Source: Gemmatimonadota bacterium (GTDB lineage Bacteria > Gemmatimonadota > Gemmatimonadetes > Gemmatimonadales > Gemmatimonadaceae). From it: DNA of 5,120 nucleotides. A program made the translations under genes and the position numbers. Below the pieces are notes generated by a model, which worked only from the letters and a program-made list of their open reading frames with translations, was not told the origin of the DNA and did no database searches. The stretch is from NCBI GenBank assembly GCA_028287205.1, contig JAQBQC010000480.1:1-5120 (forward strand), given 5' to 3'. Positions 1 to 5,120 of the stretch are shown here, one piece after another (position 1 is the first letter of the stretch; each line of letters opens with the position of its first letter).

Positions 1-441
1 GTGGGTCACGCGCTTGCGGCGCGGCTCGATGGGAAAGCGTTTCGCACGTACGTGCTGCTGGGCGACGGCGAGTGCCAGGAGGGACAGGTGTGGGAGGCGG
101 CGATGACCGCGGGGAACTACGAGCTCGGCTCGCTCACCGCGATCGTGGACTCGAATCGCTATCAGCTCGACGGCGCCGTGGAGGACATCAACGGGTTGAC
201 GCCGCTCGACGCGAAGTTCGAATCGTTCGGGTGGCGCGTGATCGAGGTGGATGGACACGACGTGGGCGCCGTGCGCGTGGCGCTGCATCAGGCGCGCGAG
301 TCGCACGATGTGCCCGTGTGCATCATCGCGCATACCGTGAAGGGAAAGGGCGTGACGTTCATGGAGAACAACAACGAGTTCCACGGCAAGTCGCCGAGCT
401 CGGACCAGCTGCAGGTCGCTCTCTCGCAGCTGTCGGAGTAA
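1..441 (+). CDS. Transketolase, N-terminal (TPP-binding) subunit, 5'-truncated by the window edge
   Basis: This is the last 146 residues of the N-terminal subunit of a split transketolase. Such subunits usually run about 270-280 residues, so roughly half lies upstream of the window; the GTG at base 1 is an internal Val codon rather than a start. The thiamin diphosphate/Mg site is visible: GDGE at residues 21-24 of the visible part, ending at VDSN (49-52), followed by RYQLDG. Near the C-terminus the KGKGVTFMENN stretch and FHGKSP (about 127-132) match the conserved end of this subunit. With the next gene it would transfer two-carbon ketol units between sugar phosphates in the cytosolic non-oxidative pentose phosphate pathway. 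The TAA stop lies 3 bases before the partner ATG, so the two are surely co-transcribed. An acetoin- or pyruvate-dehydrogenase E1 alpha is less likely given the VDSNRYQLDG and HGK motifs. Confidence 0.95.
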   Translation: MGHALAARLDGKAFRTYVLLGDGECQEGQVWEAAMTAGNYELGSLTAIVDSNRYQLDGAVEDINGLTPLDAKFESFGWRVIEVDGHDVGAVRVALHQARESHDVPVCIIAHTVKGKGVTFMENNNEFHGKSPSSDQLQVALSQLSE

Positions 442-444
442 TCG

Positions 445-1401
445 ATGACGACTACGAATGCACTCACGATGGGACGCGCCACGCGCGAGGCGTACGGAGA
501 GGCCCTGCTCGAGGTTGGGACAGCGAACAAGGACATCATCGTCATCGACGCGGACCTCGCGAAGTCGACGTTCAGCTGGACCTTCGGCAAGGTGTTCCCC
601 GAGCGGTTCTTCAACATCGGGATCCAGGAAGCGAACATGGTCGGGATCGCGAGCGGTCTCGCGAGCAGCGGAAAGATCCCGTTCATCTCGAGCTTCGCCG
701 CGTTCATTCTGTGCAAGGGATTCGATCAGCTGCGCATGGGCGCGGCGTATCCGAAGCTCAACGTGAAGGTGGCGGGCTCGCACGGCGGCATCTCGATCGG
801 CGAGGATGGCGTGTCGCAGCAGAGTGTGGAGGACGTGGCGCTCGCGTGCTCGCTACCAGGCTTCATCGTGTGCATTCCGAGCGACGAGCACACGATGCGC
901 GCGGCCGTGCGCGCCGCCGCCGAGCACGATGGTCCCGTGTATCTGCGGCTCGGCCGCCCGAAGACGTACATCGTGCACGAGCCGGGTGTGCACTTCGAGT
1001 TCGGGCATTCGATCGAGGTGCGCGATGGGCACGATGTGACGATCGTGGCGAATGGATTGCTGGTGGCGCAGGCGCTGATCGCGGCGGAGACGCTCGCGAA
1101 GAAGGGCGTCGAGGCGCGCGTGATCGACATGCACACCGTAAAGCCGCTGGACATGGCGGCGCTGGAGCGCGCGTCGCATGAAACCGGCGCGTTTGTCGTA
1201 GCCGAGGAGCACATGCACCATGGCGGGCTCGGGAGCGCGGTGGCGCAGGCGCTCGTGGCGCACACGCCGGCGCCGGTGGAGTACGTGAATCTGGGCGATC
1301 GCTACGCCGAGTCGGGGAAGCCCGAGGACTTGATGGAGAAGTACGGGATGACGGCGAAGAATATCGTGAGCGCGGCGGAGCGAGTGCTGGCTCGCAAATG
1401 A
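445..1401 (+). CDS. Transketolase, C-terminal (pyrimidine-binding) subunit
   Basis: A 318-residue protein, the usual length for the C-terminal half of a split transketolase. Residues about 10-175 form the TPP pyrimidine-binding domain, with the presumed catalytic Glu62 in NIGIQEANMVG, and about 190-310 form the transketolase C-terminal domain (VIDMHTVKPLD at 227-237, AEEHMHHGGLGSAV at 253-266). It should pair with the upstream subunit to bind the TPP cofactor at the interface. The ATG is preceded by GGAG at 435-438, six bases upstream and inside the end of the partner gene, which suggests translational coupling. Its TGA overlaps the next ATG. One oddity: the loop GEDGVSQQ (119-126) has Gln125 where most transketolases carry a phosphate-contacting His (GEDGxTHQ). 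A 1-deoxyxylulose-5-phosphate synthase fragment is unlikely because that enzyme is normally a single chain. Confidence 0.95.
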   Translation: MTTTNALTMGRATREAYGEALLEVGTANKDIIVIDADLAKSTFSWTFGKVFPERFFNIGIQEANMVGIASGLASSGKIPFISSFAAFILCKGFDQLRMGAAYPKLNVKVAGSHGGISIGEDGVSQQSVEDVALACSLPGFIVCIPSDEHTMRAAVRAAAEHDGPVYLRLGRPKTYIVHEPGVHFEFGHSIEVRDGHDVTIVANGLLVAQALIAAETLAKKGVEARVIDMHTVKPLDMAALERASHETGAFVVAEEHMHHGGLGSAVAQALVAHTPAPVEYVNLGDRYAESGKPEDLMEKYGMTAKNIVSAAERVLARK

Positions 1402-1634
1402 TTCAGGTTCCGCCGGAACGCTCACTGCTTGCCGGCGGAACGACATGGCCGCTGTGGTTCGCAGGCGCGTGGATCATTCTGGCGGTGTGCGCGTTGGGGT
1501 CGATCTGGTTGGGGAAGCGGCATGGGCGTCCGGCGAAGCTGGTGTGGACGGTGATCGTGGTGGTGGTGCCGATACTCGGCGCTGCGGGATGGTTTTTGCT
1601 CGGGCGGGAGCGGCGGAGGGTGCCGCGCAGCTAG
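1398..1634 (+). CDS. Small membrane protein with PLDc_N-like domain
   Basis: A 78-residue protein with two predicted membrane helices, about residues 17-38 and 48-69, separated by a short basic loop (GKRHGRPAK) and followed by a strongly basic tail (RERRRVPR). The second helix reads as a PLDc_N-type motif: Trp50, a run of Val/Ile, then PILGAAGWFLLGR (58-70). That domain is often found N-terminal to cardiolipin synthases and phospholipase D proteins, but here no catalytic HKD domain follows, so enzymatic activity is not expected. Standalone proteins of this kind are common and uncharacterised. Its ATG overlaps the transketolase stop (ATGA). No strong Shine-Dalgarno lies at the right distance, so translation probably depends on termination of the upstream gene. 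The link to sugar metabolism may be only positional. Confidence 0.75.
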   Translation: MIQVPPERSLLAGGTTWPLWFAGAWIILAVCALGSIWLGKRHGRPAKLVWTVIVVVVPILGAAGWFLLGRERRRVPRS

Positions 1635-1659
1635 GGAGTTGCTCGTGAGCTCTCGTCAT

Positions 1660-1664
1660 AGGAG
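1660..1664 (+). promoter_or_regulatory. Ribosome binding site (AGGAG) of the three-helix membrane protein
   Basis: AGGAG lies 9 bases before the ATG at 1674 and 6 bases before an adjacent in-frame GTG at 1671. Both starts are feasible; the two proteins differ by one residue. Confidence 0.6.
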
Positions 1665-1673
1665 TCTCGTGTG

Positions 1674-1997
1674 ATGCAGGATTTAATCGGACCGGACATT
1701 CGGAACAGCGTGTTCGCGCACATCCTCCACGTGCTGCTGATCGGCGGCGTGATCGTGTATGGGTGGCAGGCAGTCACGGCGCTGGTGCGGAAGCCGACGA
1801 GCGTGGGGAGGGCGCTGAGAAAGGCAGTGTATGCGGCGTGGCTCGCGGTGCTGTTGCTGATTTTGACGAAGGACAACCCCGTGCCGTTTCTGGGTAGCGC
1901 GGGGCTCATCGCGGCGCTGCTGATAGGACTGGCGCTATGGGACCGGGTGTCGGCTCCGGCCGAGCGAAAAGAATTAATGAGGCGAACGGACTCATAG
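1674..1997 (+). CDS. Hypothetical small membrane protein, three predicted helices
   Basis: I do not recognise this 107-residue protein. Hydrophobic stretches at about 14-37 (ILHVLLIGGVIVYGWQAV region), 50-65 and 71-89 predict three membrane helices. The loop after the first helix contains Arg39 and Lys40 and more basic residues at 46-50, and the polar C-terminal tail (APAERKELMRRTDS) is charged, which by the positive-inside rule puts the first loop and probably the tail in the cytoplasm. The gene follows the PLDc_N-like protein after about 40 bases with its own AGGAG, so it is probably the last gene of the transketolase transcript. An in-frame GTG at 1671 is an alternative start. Its stop overlaps the end of the convergent cytochrome gene. 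No catalytic motif is visible. Confidence 0.65.
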   Translation: MQDLIGPDIRNSVFAHILHVLLIGGVIVYGWQAVTALVRKPTSVGRALRKAVYAAWLAVLLLILTKDNPVPFLGSAGLIAALLIGLALWDRVSAPAERKELMRRTDS

Positions 1998-3209
1998 CGA
2001 CTTCAGATACTCGACGAGATCCGCCTTCTGCTGCGCTGTGAGGTGCAGCCCCTTCTTCGCGTCGTACGTGTCGACGACCGCCTCCAACGTGGCTGCCGTT
2101 CCGTTGTGGAAGTAGGGCGCATGTTGCCAGAGCCCCGCCAGCGGCGCCGTCCGATACATCTTCGTCGCGCTCCGCGACGCGTAGCTCGGCGCGCCGTTCG
2201 GCTCGGGCTCGCTCACGACTTCGTCCGGCGAGTGCAGATGCGTGTTGGCGTCGGTGAGCAGCAGGCCCGTGTGGCAGGTGGAGCACTGTCCTGCACCGGC
2301 GAACACCTCGTGGCCACGCGTGGCTGCCGCGTCATCGAAGCTCCCCGTTGGAGGAGCGGGCGCACTGAGGCTCAGCTGATATTCCTGAAGCGCCGGAAGT
2401 AGCGGCGAGATCACGTCCGGCGGGTTGCTCACGTGCACGCCGGTGCGCGGCTCATCGAACGAGCCGTGGCCGTGCATCTGCGTGACGCCGACGTACCGGT
2501 TCCAGTAGGCAACGTCGTTTCCGTCGCCAGTCGCGGTGATGCGGTGAATGCCGAGCAGGCCGTACGCCGGCGGAATCACCTGCGGACCGTTCTTGCCATC
2601 GAAGTTGAAGCGCGGGTCGTACTTACCCGGCCCCCACGAGTTGTAGACTGCCTTCGCGCCCGATGGCGGCACGGGGGAGAGCGCGATGATCGCGCCCACG
2701 TTGAGGTCCCTGTTCGGCCAGCCGTCGAGCCGCTTGCCGATGCCGTGAGCGAACGAGTTATCGACGGTCGAGTGACAGAGCGCGCACGTGATGCCGACGC
2801 GAACGAGCGTGTCTCTCCCATTCACGTTCTGCACCGTGCCCTTGACGCCGACCACAGCGTTCAGCTTGAGGAGCGCGACTGTCGTGGCGGGATCGGTGAG
2901 GCTGATCGCGCCGCTCTGAATCGCGGCGACGACTTCTGGGGGAAGCGAGTCCGTGTCGACCTTGAGGCCGACCGCGAGCGCCGTCGTGGGATCGACCGCG
3001 TGCTCGATCACCTCGTGCATGCGCAGGGTGTCGGTCCAGAAGGTCTCGTTGCCGAAGGTCTCGAAGCGGAAGATGTCCTTCCCTTTCGCGATGAGCGCGG
3101 GAGAGAGGCCGGATCCGTTCGTCCCGTTATCGGTGCATGCGGCCAGCGCGATGATTGCGGCGCATCCTGCGAGCGCCCGAGCGAGCAAGCGGGCGCGTGT
3201 GACGGTCAT
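1992..3209 (-). CDS. Di-heme c-type cytochrome lipoprotein, cytochrome c peroxidase/MauG-related
   Basis: A 405-residue exported protein. The N-terminus has basic residues, a hydrophobic core and a lipobox LAAC with Cys25, so it is predicted to be a lipoprotein at the periplasmic face of a membrane. Two CxxCH heme sites are visible: CALCH at 142-146 and CSTCH at 309-313. The C-terminal part resembles the second domain of di-heme peroxidases: MYRTAPLAGLWQHAPYFHNG (351-370) and a terminal QQKADLVEYLKSL. The N-terminal region (GKDIFRFETFG at 43-53, FWTDTLRMH at 57-65) is unlike classical peroxidases, and the first heme is unusually far from the N-terminus. It probably handles electrons or peroxide, but the substrate is unknown. 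The ATG at 3209 is chosen because GGAGG sits 7 bases upstream; an ATG at 3212 has 4-base spacing, and the ATG at 3233 would place that GGAGG inside the gene. Confidence 0.85.
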   Translation of the reverse strand: MTVTRARLLARALAGCAAIIALAACTDNGTNGSGLSPALIAKGKDIFRFETFGNETFWTDTLRMHEVIEHAVDPTTALAVGLKVDTDSLPPEVVAAIQSGAISLTDPATTVALLKLNAVVGVKGTVQNVNGRDTLVRVGITCALCHSTVDNSFAHGIGKRLDGWPNRDLNVGAIIALSPVPPSGAKAVYNSWGPGKYDPRFNFDGKNGPQVIPPAYGLLGIHRITATGDGNDVAYWNRYVGVTQMHGHGSFDEPRTGVHVSNPPDVISPLLPALQEYQLSLSAPAPPTGSFDDAAATRGHEVFAGAGQCSTCHTGLLLTDANTHLHSPDEVVSEPEPNGAPSYASRSATKMYRTAPLAGLWQHAPYFHNGTAATLEAVVDTYDAKKGLHLTAQQKADLVEYLKSL

Positions 3210-3216
3210 CATGTCG

Positions 3217-3221
3217 CCTCC
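3217..3221 (-). promoter_or_regulatory. Ribosome binding site (GGAGG) of the cytochrome lipoprotein gene
   Basis: A perfect GGAGG on the minus strand lies 7 bases before the ATG ending at 3209 and 4 bases before the ATG ending at 3212. It argues against the longer reading from 3233, in which it would be coding sequence. Confidence 0.75.
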
Positions 3222-3236
3222 GGTGGTGCGCATGAG

Positions 3237-3264
3237 AATAAGTCAAGAGTTTACTTGACTTATT
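3237..3264. promoter_or_regulatory. Perfect 11-bp inverted repeat upstream of the cytochrome gene, putative operator
   Basis: The arms AATAAGTCAAG (3237-3247) and CTTGACTTATT (3254-3264) are exact reverse complements around a 6-base centre. The element is AT-rich in GC-rich surroundings and lies 15 bases upstream of the GGAGG of the cytochrome gene on the minus strand. Each strand carries TTGACT, a -35-like hexamer, but no good -10 is placed to match on the cytochrome strand. The symmetry and position suit a dimeric repressor or activator site. No U-tract follows on the minus strand, so it is not a typical terminator for the gene upstream. I cannot name the regulator. The rest of the interval to 3407 shows nothing I can support. 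Confidence 0.5.
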
Positions 3265-3407
3265 TGCGCTGCGGGGCGGAATAGCGCGATGACTTTGTGG
3301 CGAGAGACCTCTACATGGCGGCGATGCGCGCATTACGCGAAGCGAGCGTTGACGCAGGAGCCCGCCGCTGTCGAGTCAGTTGCCGATCCGAGCCGTAGAA
3401 TAGTGCG

Positions 3408-3923
3408 CTATGGCAGAGAAAACGGACGCTCGAGAAGTGCGAGATGGAGGCCGTCGTAGTGAGGCGGGAGTCGCGGATCGGAGCCCATCGTGCGCTTGTC
3501 GATCAGGGTGAAGCCGCGCGACTCGTAAAACGCGATGAGCGCATCGTTGTGCCCCCAGGTGTCGAGGCGAAGACCCTCACGCCCGAGCGCTTCGCACTGC
3601 GCGAGCGCCCAGCCGAGGAGGGCGTCGACGAGCCCGCGACCCGGATAGGTGGATGCGCGCGCGAAGCGGTGGAGATAGATGTGCGCACCGCGCTCGAGCT
3701 CTCCCCAGATCGCCGGATCTTCGTAGGCAACGGTGAAGACGCCGACGAAGGCGTCGCCGTCGATGACGCGGAGGAGCTGGCCGGATCCCATCTGCTCGAG
3801 GATCGAGCGCTGGGTGAACTCGGGCCACTGGAAGGCCCGATGTGCGGCCTGCCGGGCGCGCGCATCAGAGTAGGCGGCGAGGACCTCGGGGAGATCGGCG
3901 GGAATCGCGGGTACGACGTGCAC
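3408..3923 (-). CDS. GNAT-family N-acetyltransferase
   Basis: A 171-residue protein with the GNAT fold, expected to transfer an acyl group from acyl-CoA in the cytosol; the substrate is unknown. The N-terminus (VVPAIPADLPEV, 3-14) is typical of the family's first strand and helix. The acyl-CoA loop is STYPGRGLVDALLGWA (91-106), where Thr92 replaces the Gln/Arg that usually opens the (Q/R)xxGx(G/A) motif. The last core segment LRLDTWGHND (118-127) and IAFYESRGFTLI (130-141) is clear. The start is GTG, there is no obvious Shine-Dalgarno, and no other start is close by in frame. It follows the ferredoxin gene by 26 bases, a gap that holds a small GC-rich hairpin, so it is probably translated from the ferredoxin transcript at a lower level. 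No functional link between the two is evident. Confidence 0.85.
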   Translation of the reverse strand: MHVVPAIPADLPEVLAAYSDARARQAAHRAFQWPEFTQRSILEQMGSGQLLRVIDGDAFVGVFTVAYEDPAIWGELERGAHIYLHRFARASTYPGRGLVDALLGWALAQCEALGREGLRLDTWGHNDALIAFYESRGFTLIDKRTMGSDPRLPPHYDGLHLALLERPFSLP

Positions 3924-3930
3924 TTGGCTG

Positions 3931-3945
3931 GCGCGTCGAACGCGC
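3931..3945 (-). other. Short GC-rich hairpin between the ferredoxin and acetyltransferase genes
   Basis: A perfect 6-bp stem, GCGCGT and ACGCGC around a TCG loop on the minus strand, fills much of the 26-base gap. It has no T-tract, so it is not a standard intrinsic terminator. It could lower readthrough or stabilise the ferredoxin mRNA end, or be chance in GC-rich DNA. Confidence 0.3.
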
Positions 3946-3949
3946 GTGT

Positions 3950-4213
3950 CTACCGCGTCGGCCGCCCCGGAGGATTCGGACCTTCGAAGACATCCTTGTT
4001 CAGCGCGATGTATTCCTTGAGGTTCGCGGGGACATCCTCTTCAGGAAAGATCGCGGTTACCGGGCACTCGGGCTCACAGGCGCCACAGTCGATGCACTCG
4101 TCCGGTTTGATGAACAGCTGGTTCGGCCCTTCATAGATGCAATCGACAGGACAGACGTCGACACACGCCTTGTCCTTGATATTGATGCACGCTTCGGTGA
4201 TGACGTACGGCAT
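3950..4213 (-). CDS. fdxA: Seven-iron ferredoxin ([3Fe-4S]/[4Fe-4S])
   Basis: An 87-residue soluble electron carrier. The cysteines fit the 7Fe pattern: Cys9, Cys17 and Cys50 for the [3Fe-4S] cluster (C-x7-C spacing with no central ligand), and Cys21, Cys40, Cys43 and Cys46 for the [4Fe-4S] cluster; Cys25 is the extra non-ligand Cys seen in CPVDC of this family. The assignment follows the well-studied Azotobacter FdI ligand pattern. The sequence, with ECIDCGACEPECPVTAI (39-55) and PEEDVPANLKEYI (57-69), is close in character to the Thermus ferredoxin. The C-terminal tail (EGPNPPGRPTR) is slightly longer and proline-rich. The ATG has GAGGG on the minus strand at 4218-4222, 4 bases upstream. 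The terminator at 4267-4295 separates it from yhbY, so it should have its own promoter within about 50 bases; I could not identify one clearly. Confidence 0.95.
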   Translation of the reverse strand: MPYVITEACINIKDKACVDVCPVDCIYEGPNQLFIKPDECIDCGACEPECPVTAIFPEEDVPANLKEYIALNKDVFEGPNPPGRPTR

Positions 4214-4266
4214 TCTGCCCTCGACGTTGTACTTTCGGACTGCCCTCCGCCCTGCAAATTAAGGCG

Positions 4267-4295
4267 AAAAACGGGCCCCCGACAGGGACGCCCGT
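4267..4295 (-). terminator. Intrinsic terminator after yhbY
   Basis: On the minus strand ACGGGC (4295-4290) pairs with GCCCGT (4276-4271), with a further CCC/GGG pairing inside across a small internal mismatch, followed by a run of five T (4271-4267). It lies about 30 bases after the yhbY stop and would end the thiC-yhbY transcript before the ferredoxin gene. Confidence 0.8.
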
Positions 4296-4322
4296 CAGCC
4301 GGCTCGGCGATCTACCAGCGAC

Positions 4323-4634
4323 CTACTTGGCCCAGGCGGGCGCGGTGCCCTTGCCGTGCTCCAGCTCGGGATTGTACCGGTAGAGCGTGGTGGTGCGGCC
4401 GATCACCTGCACCACCTCCGCCTTCACGGCTTCCGCGAGCTCGTTCGCCGCCTGCTTGGCGGTGACGTCCGCGTTCTTCACGAGCTGCACCTTCACCAGC
4501 TCGTGCGTGCGCAGCGCGTCGTCGAGCGAATGGACGAGCGCGCGCGTGAGCCCGTGCTGCCCGACGTGCACGGTGGCCGAGAGATGGTGCGCGTGCGCGC
4601 GGAGTGCCGCGCGCTCCTTACCTGTCATTGGCAT
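4323..4634 (-). CDS. yhbY: YhbY-family CRM-domain RNA-binding protein
   Basis: A 103-residue protein matching the full length of the bacterial YhbY family, whose members bind RNA and associate with the large ribosomal subunit precursor. The CRM domain spans almost the whole chain: LTGK-like start MTGKERAALRAHAHHL (3-18), the RNA-binding GxxG loop VGQHGLT (24-30, with Gln where Lys is common), ALRTHELVKVQL (40-51) and the conserved end VVQVIGRTTTLYRYN (74-88). The last 15 residues are a short, less conserved tail. The ATG lies 6 bases after the thiC stop, with no clear Shine-Dalgarno, so it is likely translated by coupling; an ATG two codons downstream is an alternative. An intrinsic terminator follows. 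Pairing with thiC is not the arrangement I know from E. coli or Firmicutes. Confidence 0.9.
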   Translation of the reverse strand: MPMTGKERAALRAHAHHLSATVHVGQHGLTRALVHSLDDALRTHELVKVQLVKNADVTAKQAANELAEAVKAEVVQVIGRTTTLYRYNPELEHGKGTAPAWAK

Positions 4635-4640
4635 AACAGA

Positions 4641-5120
<480 letters not shown>

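Noticed and set aside
1..441. GTG at base 1 as a true start of the transketolase N-subunit
   Set aside because: The visible part lacks the first half of the family, and the TPP motif comes only about 20 residues in, so the gene must extend upstream.
72..1181. 369-codon open frame overlapping both transketolase genes
   Set aside because: Its composition is dominated by Arg, Gly and Ala, as expected from an alternate frame of GC-rich coding DNA, and it crosses two well-supported genes.
3210..3233. N-terminal extension of the cytochrome protein starting at the ATG at 3233
   Set aside because: It would put the strong GGAGG inside the coding sequence and add residues before an otherwise normal lipoprotein signal peptide.
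3237..3264. The palindrome as a rho-independent terminator of the acetyltransferase transcript
   Set aside because: The stem is AT-rich, no T-run follows on the minus strand, and it lies more than 140 bases after the acetyltransferase stop next to the cytochrome start.
2433..3284. Long open frame of 283 codons on the + strand opposite the cytochrome gene
   Set aside because: It is Arg/Asp/Val-rich with no recognisable motif and mirrors the codon bias of the GC-rich cytochrome gene, which has two heme motifs and a lipobox on the other strand.
3444..4136. Open frame on the + strand opposite the acetyltransferase and ferredoxin genes
   Set aside because: It is antisense to two genes with clear family motifs and shows no domain of its own.
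4223..4266. Possible promoter for the ferredoxin gene (TTGCAG with TACAAC on the minus strand)
   Set aside because: The spacing is about 20 bases and the -10 match is weak, so it cannot be distinguished from chance.

Overview
The window is about 5.1 kb of GC-rich bacterial chromosome, densely packed with ordinary metabolic and housekeeping genes. A Gemmatimonadota-like organism is my best guess. The basis is the high GC content, a split transketolase, a Thermus-type seven-iron ferredoxin, and a di-heme lipoprotein whose N-terminal region resembles proteins I associate with Gemmatimonadota and Acidobacteria. This is inference from protein character, not a database match.

Left part (1-1997, + strand): the 3' end of the N-terminal (TPP-binding) subunit gene of a split transketolase is followed after 3 bases by the complete C-terminal subunit gene. 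Together they would form one heteromeric enzyme of the non-oxidative pentose phosphate pathway. The C-subunit stop overlaps the start of a 78-residue membrane protein with a PLDc_N-like domain (ATGA overlap). A second small membrane protein of unknown function (three predicted helices) follows after about 40 bases. All four probably share a transcript.

Middle (1992-3407, - strand): a di-heme c-type cytochrome lipoprotein, related at its C-terminus to cytochrome c peroxidase/MauG proteins, converges on the + strand genes and overlaps the last one by 6 bases. Its start is set by a strong GGAGG. Just upstream lies a perfect 11-bp AT-rich inverted repeat (3237-3264), the most likely regulatory site in the window.

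Right part (3408-5120, - strand): reading in the direction of transcription, the 3' part of thiC (thiamin pyrimidine synthesis) is followed after 6 bases by yhbY (CRM-domain, ribosome-associated RNA-binding protein) and then an intrinsic terminator. A 7Fe ferredoxin gene and a GNAT acetyltransferase gene follow as a second unit.

I found no mobile element, CRISPR array, RNA gene or defence system. The points most worth checking are substitutions at normally conserved positions in ThiC and the transketolase C-subunit, and the palindrome before the cytochrome gene. I see no convincing undescribed system here.
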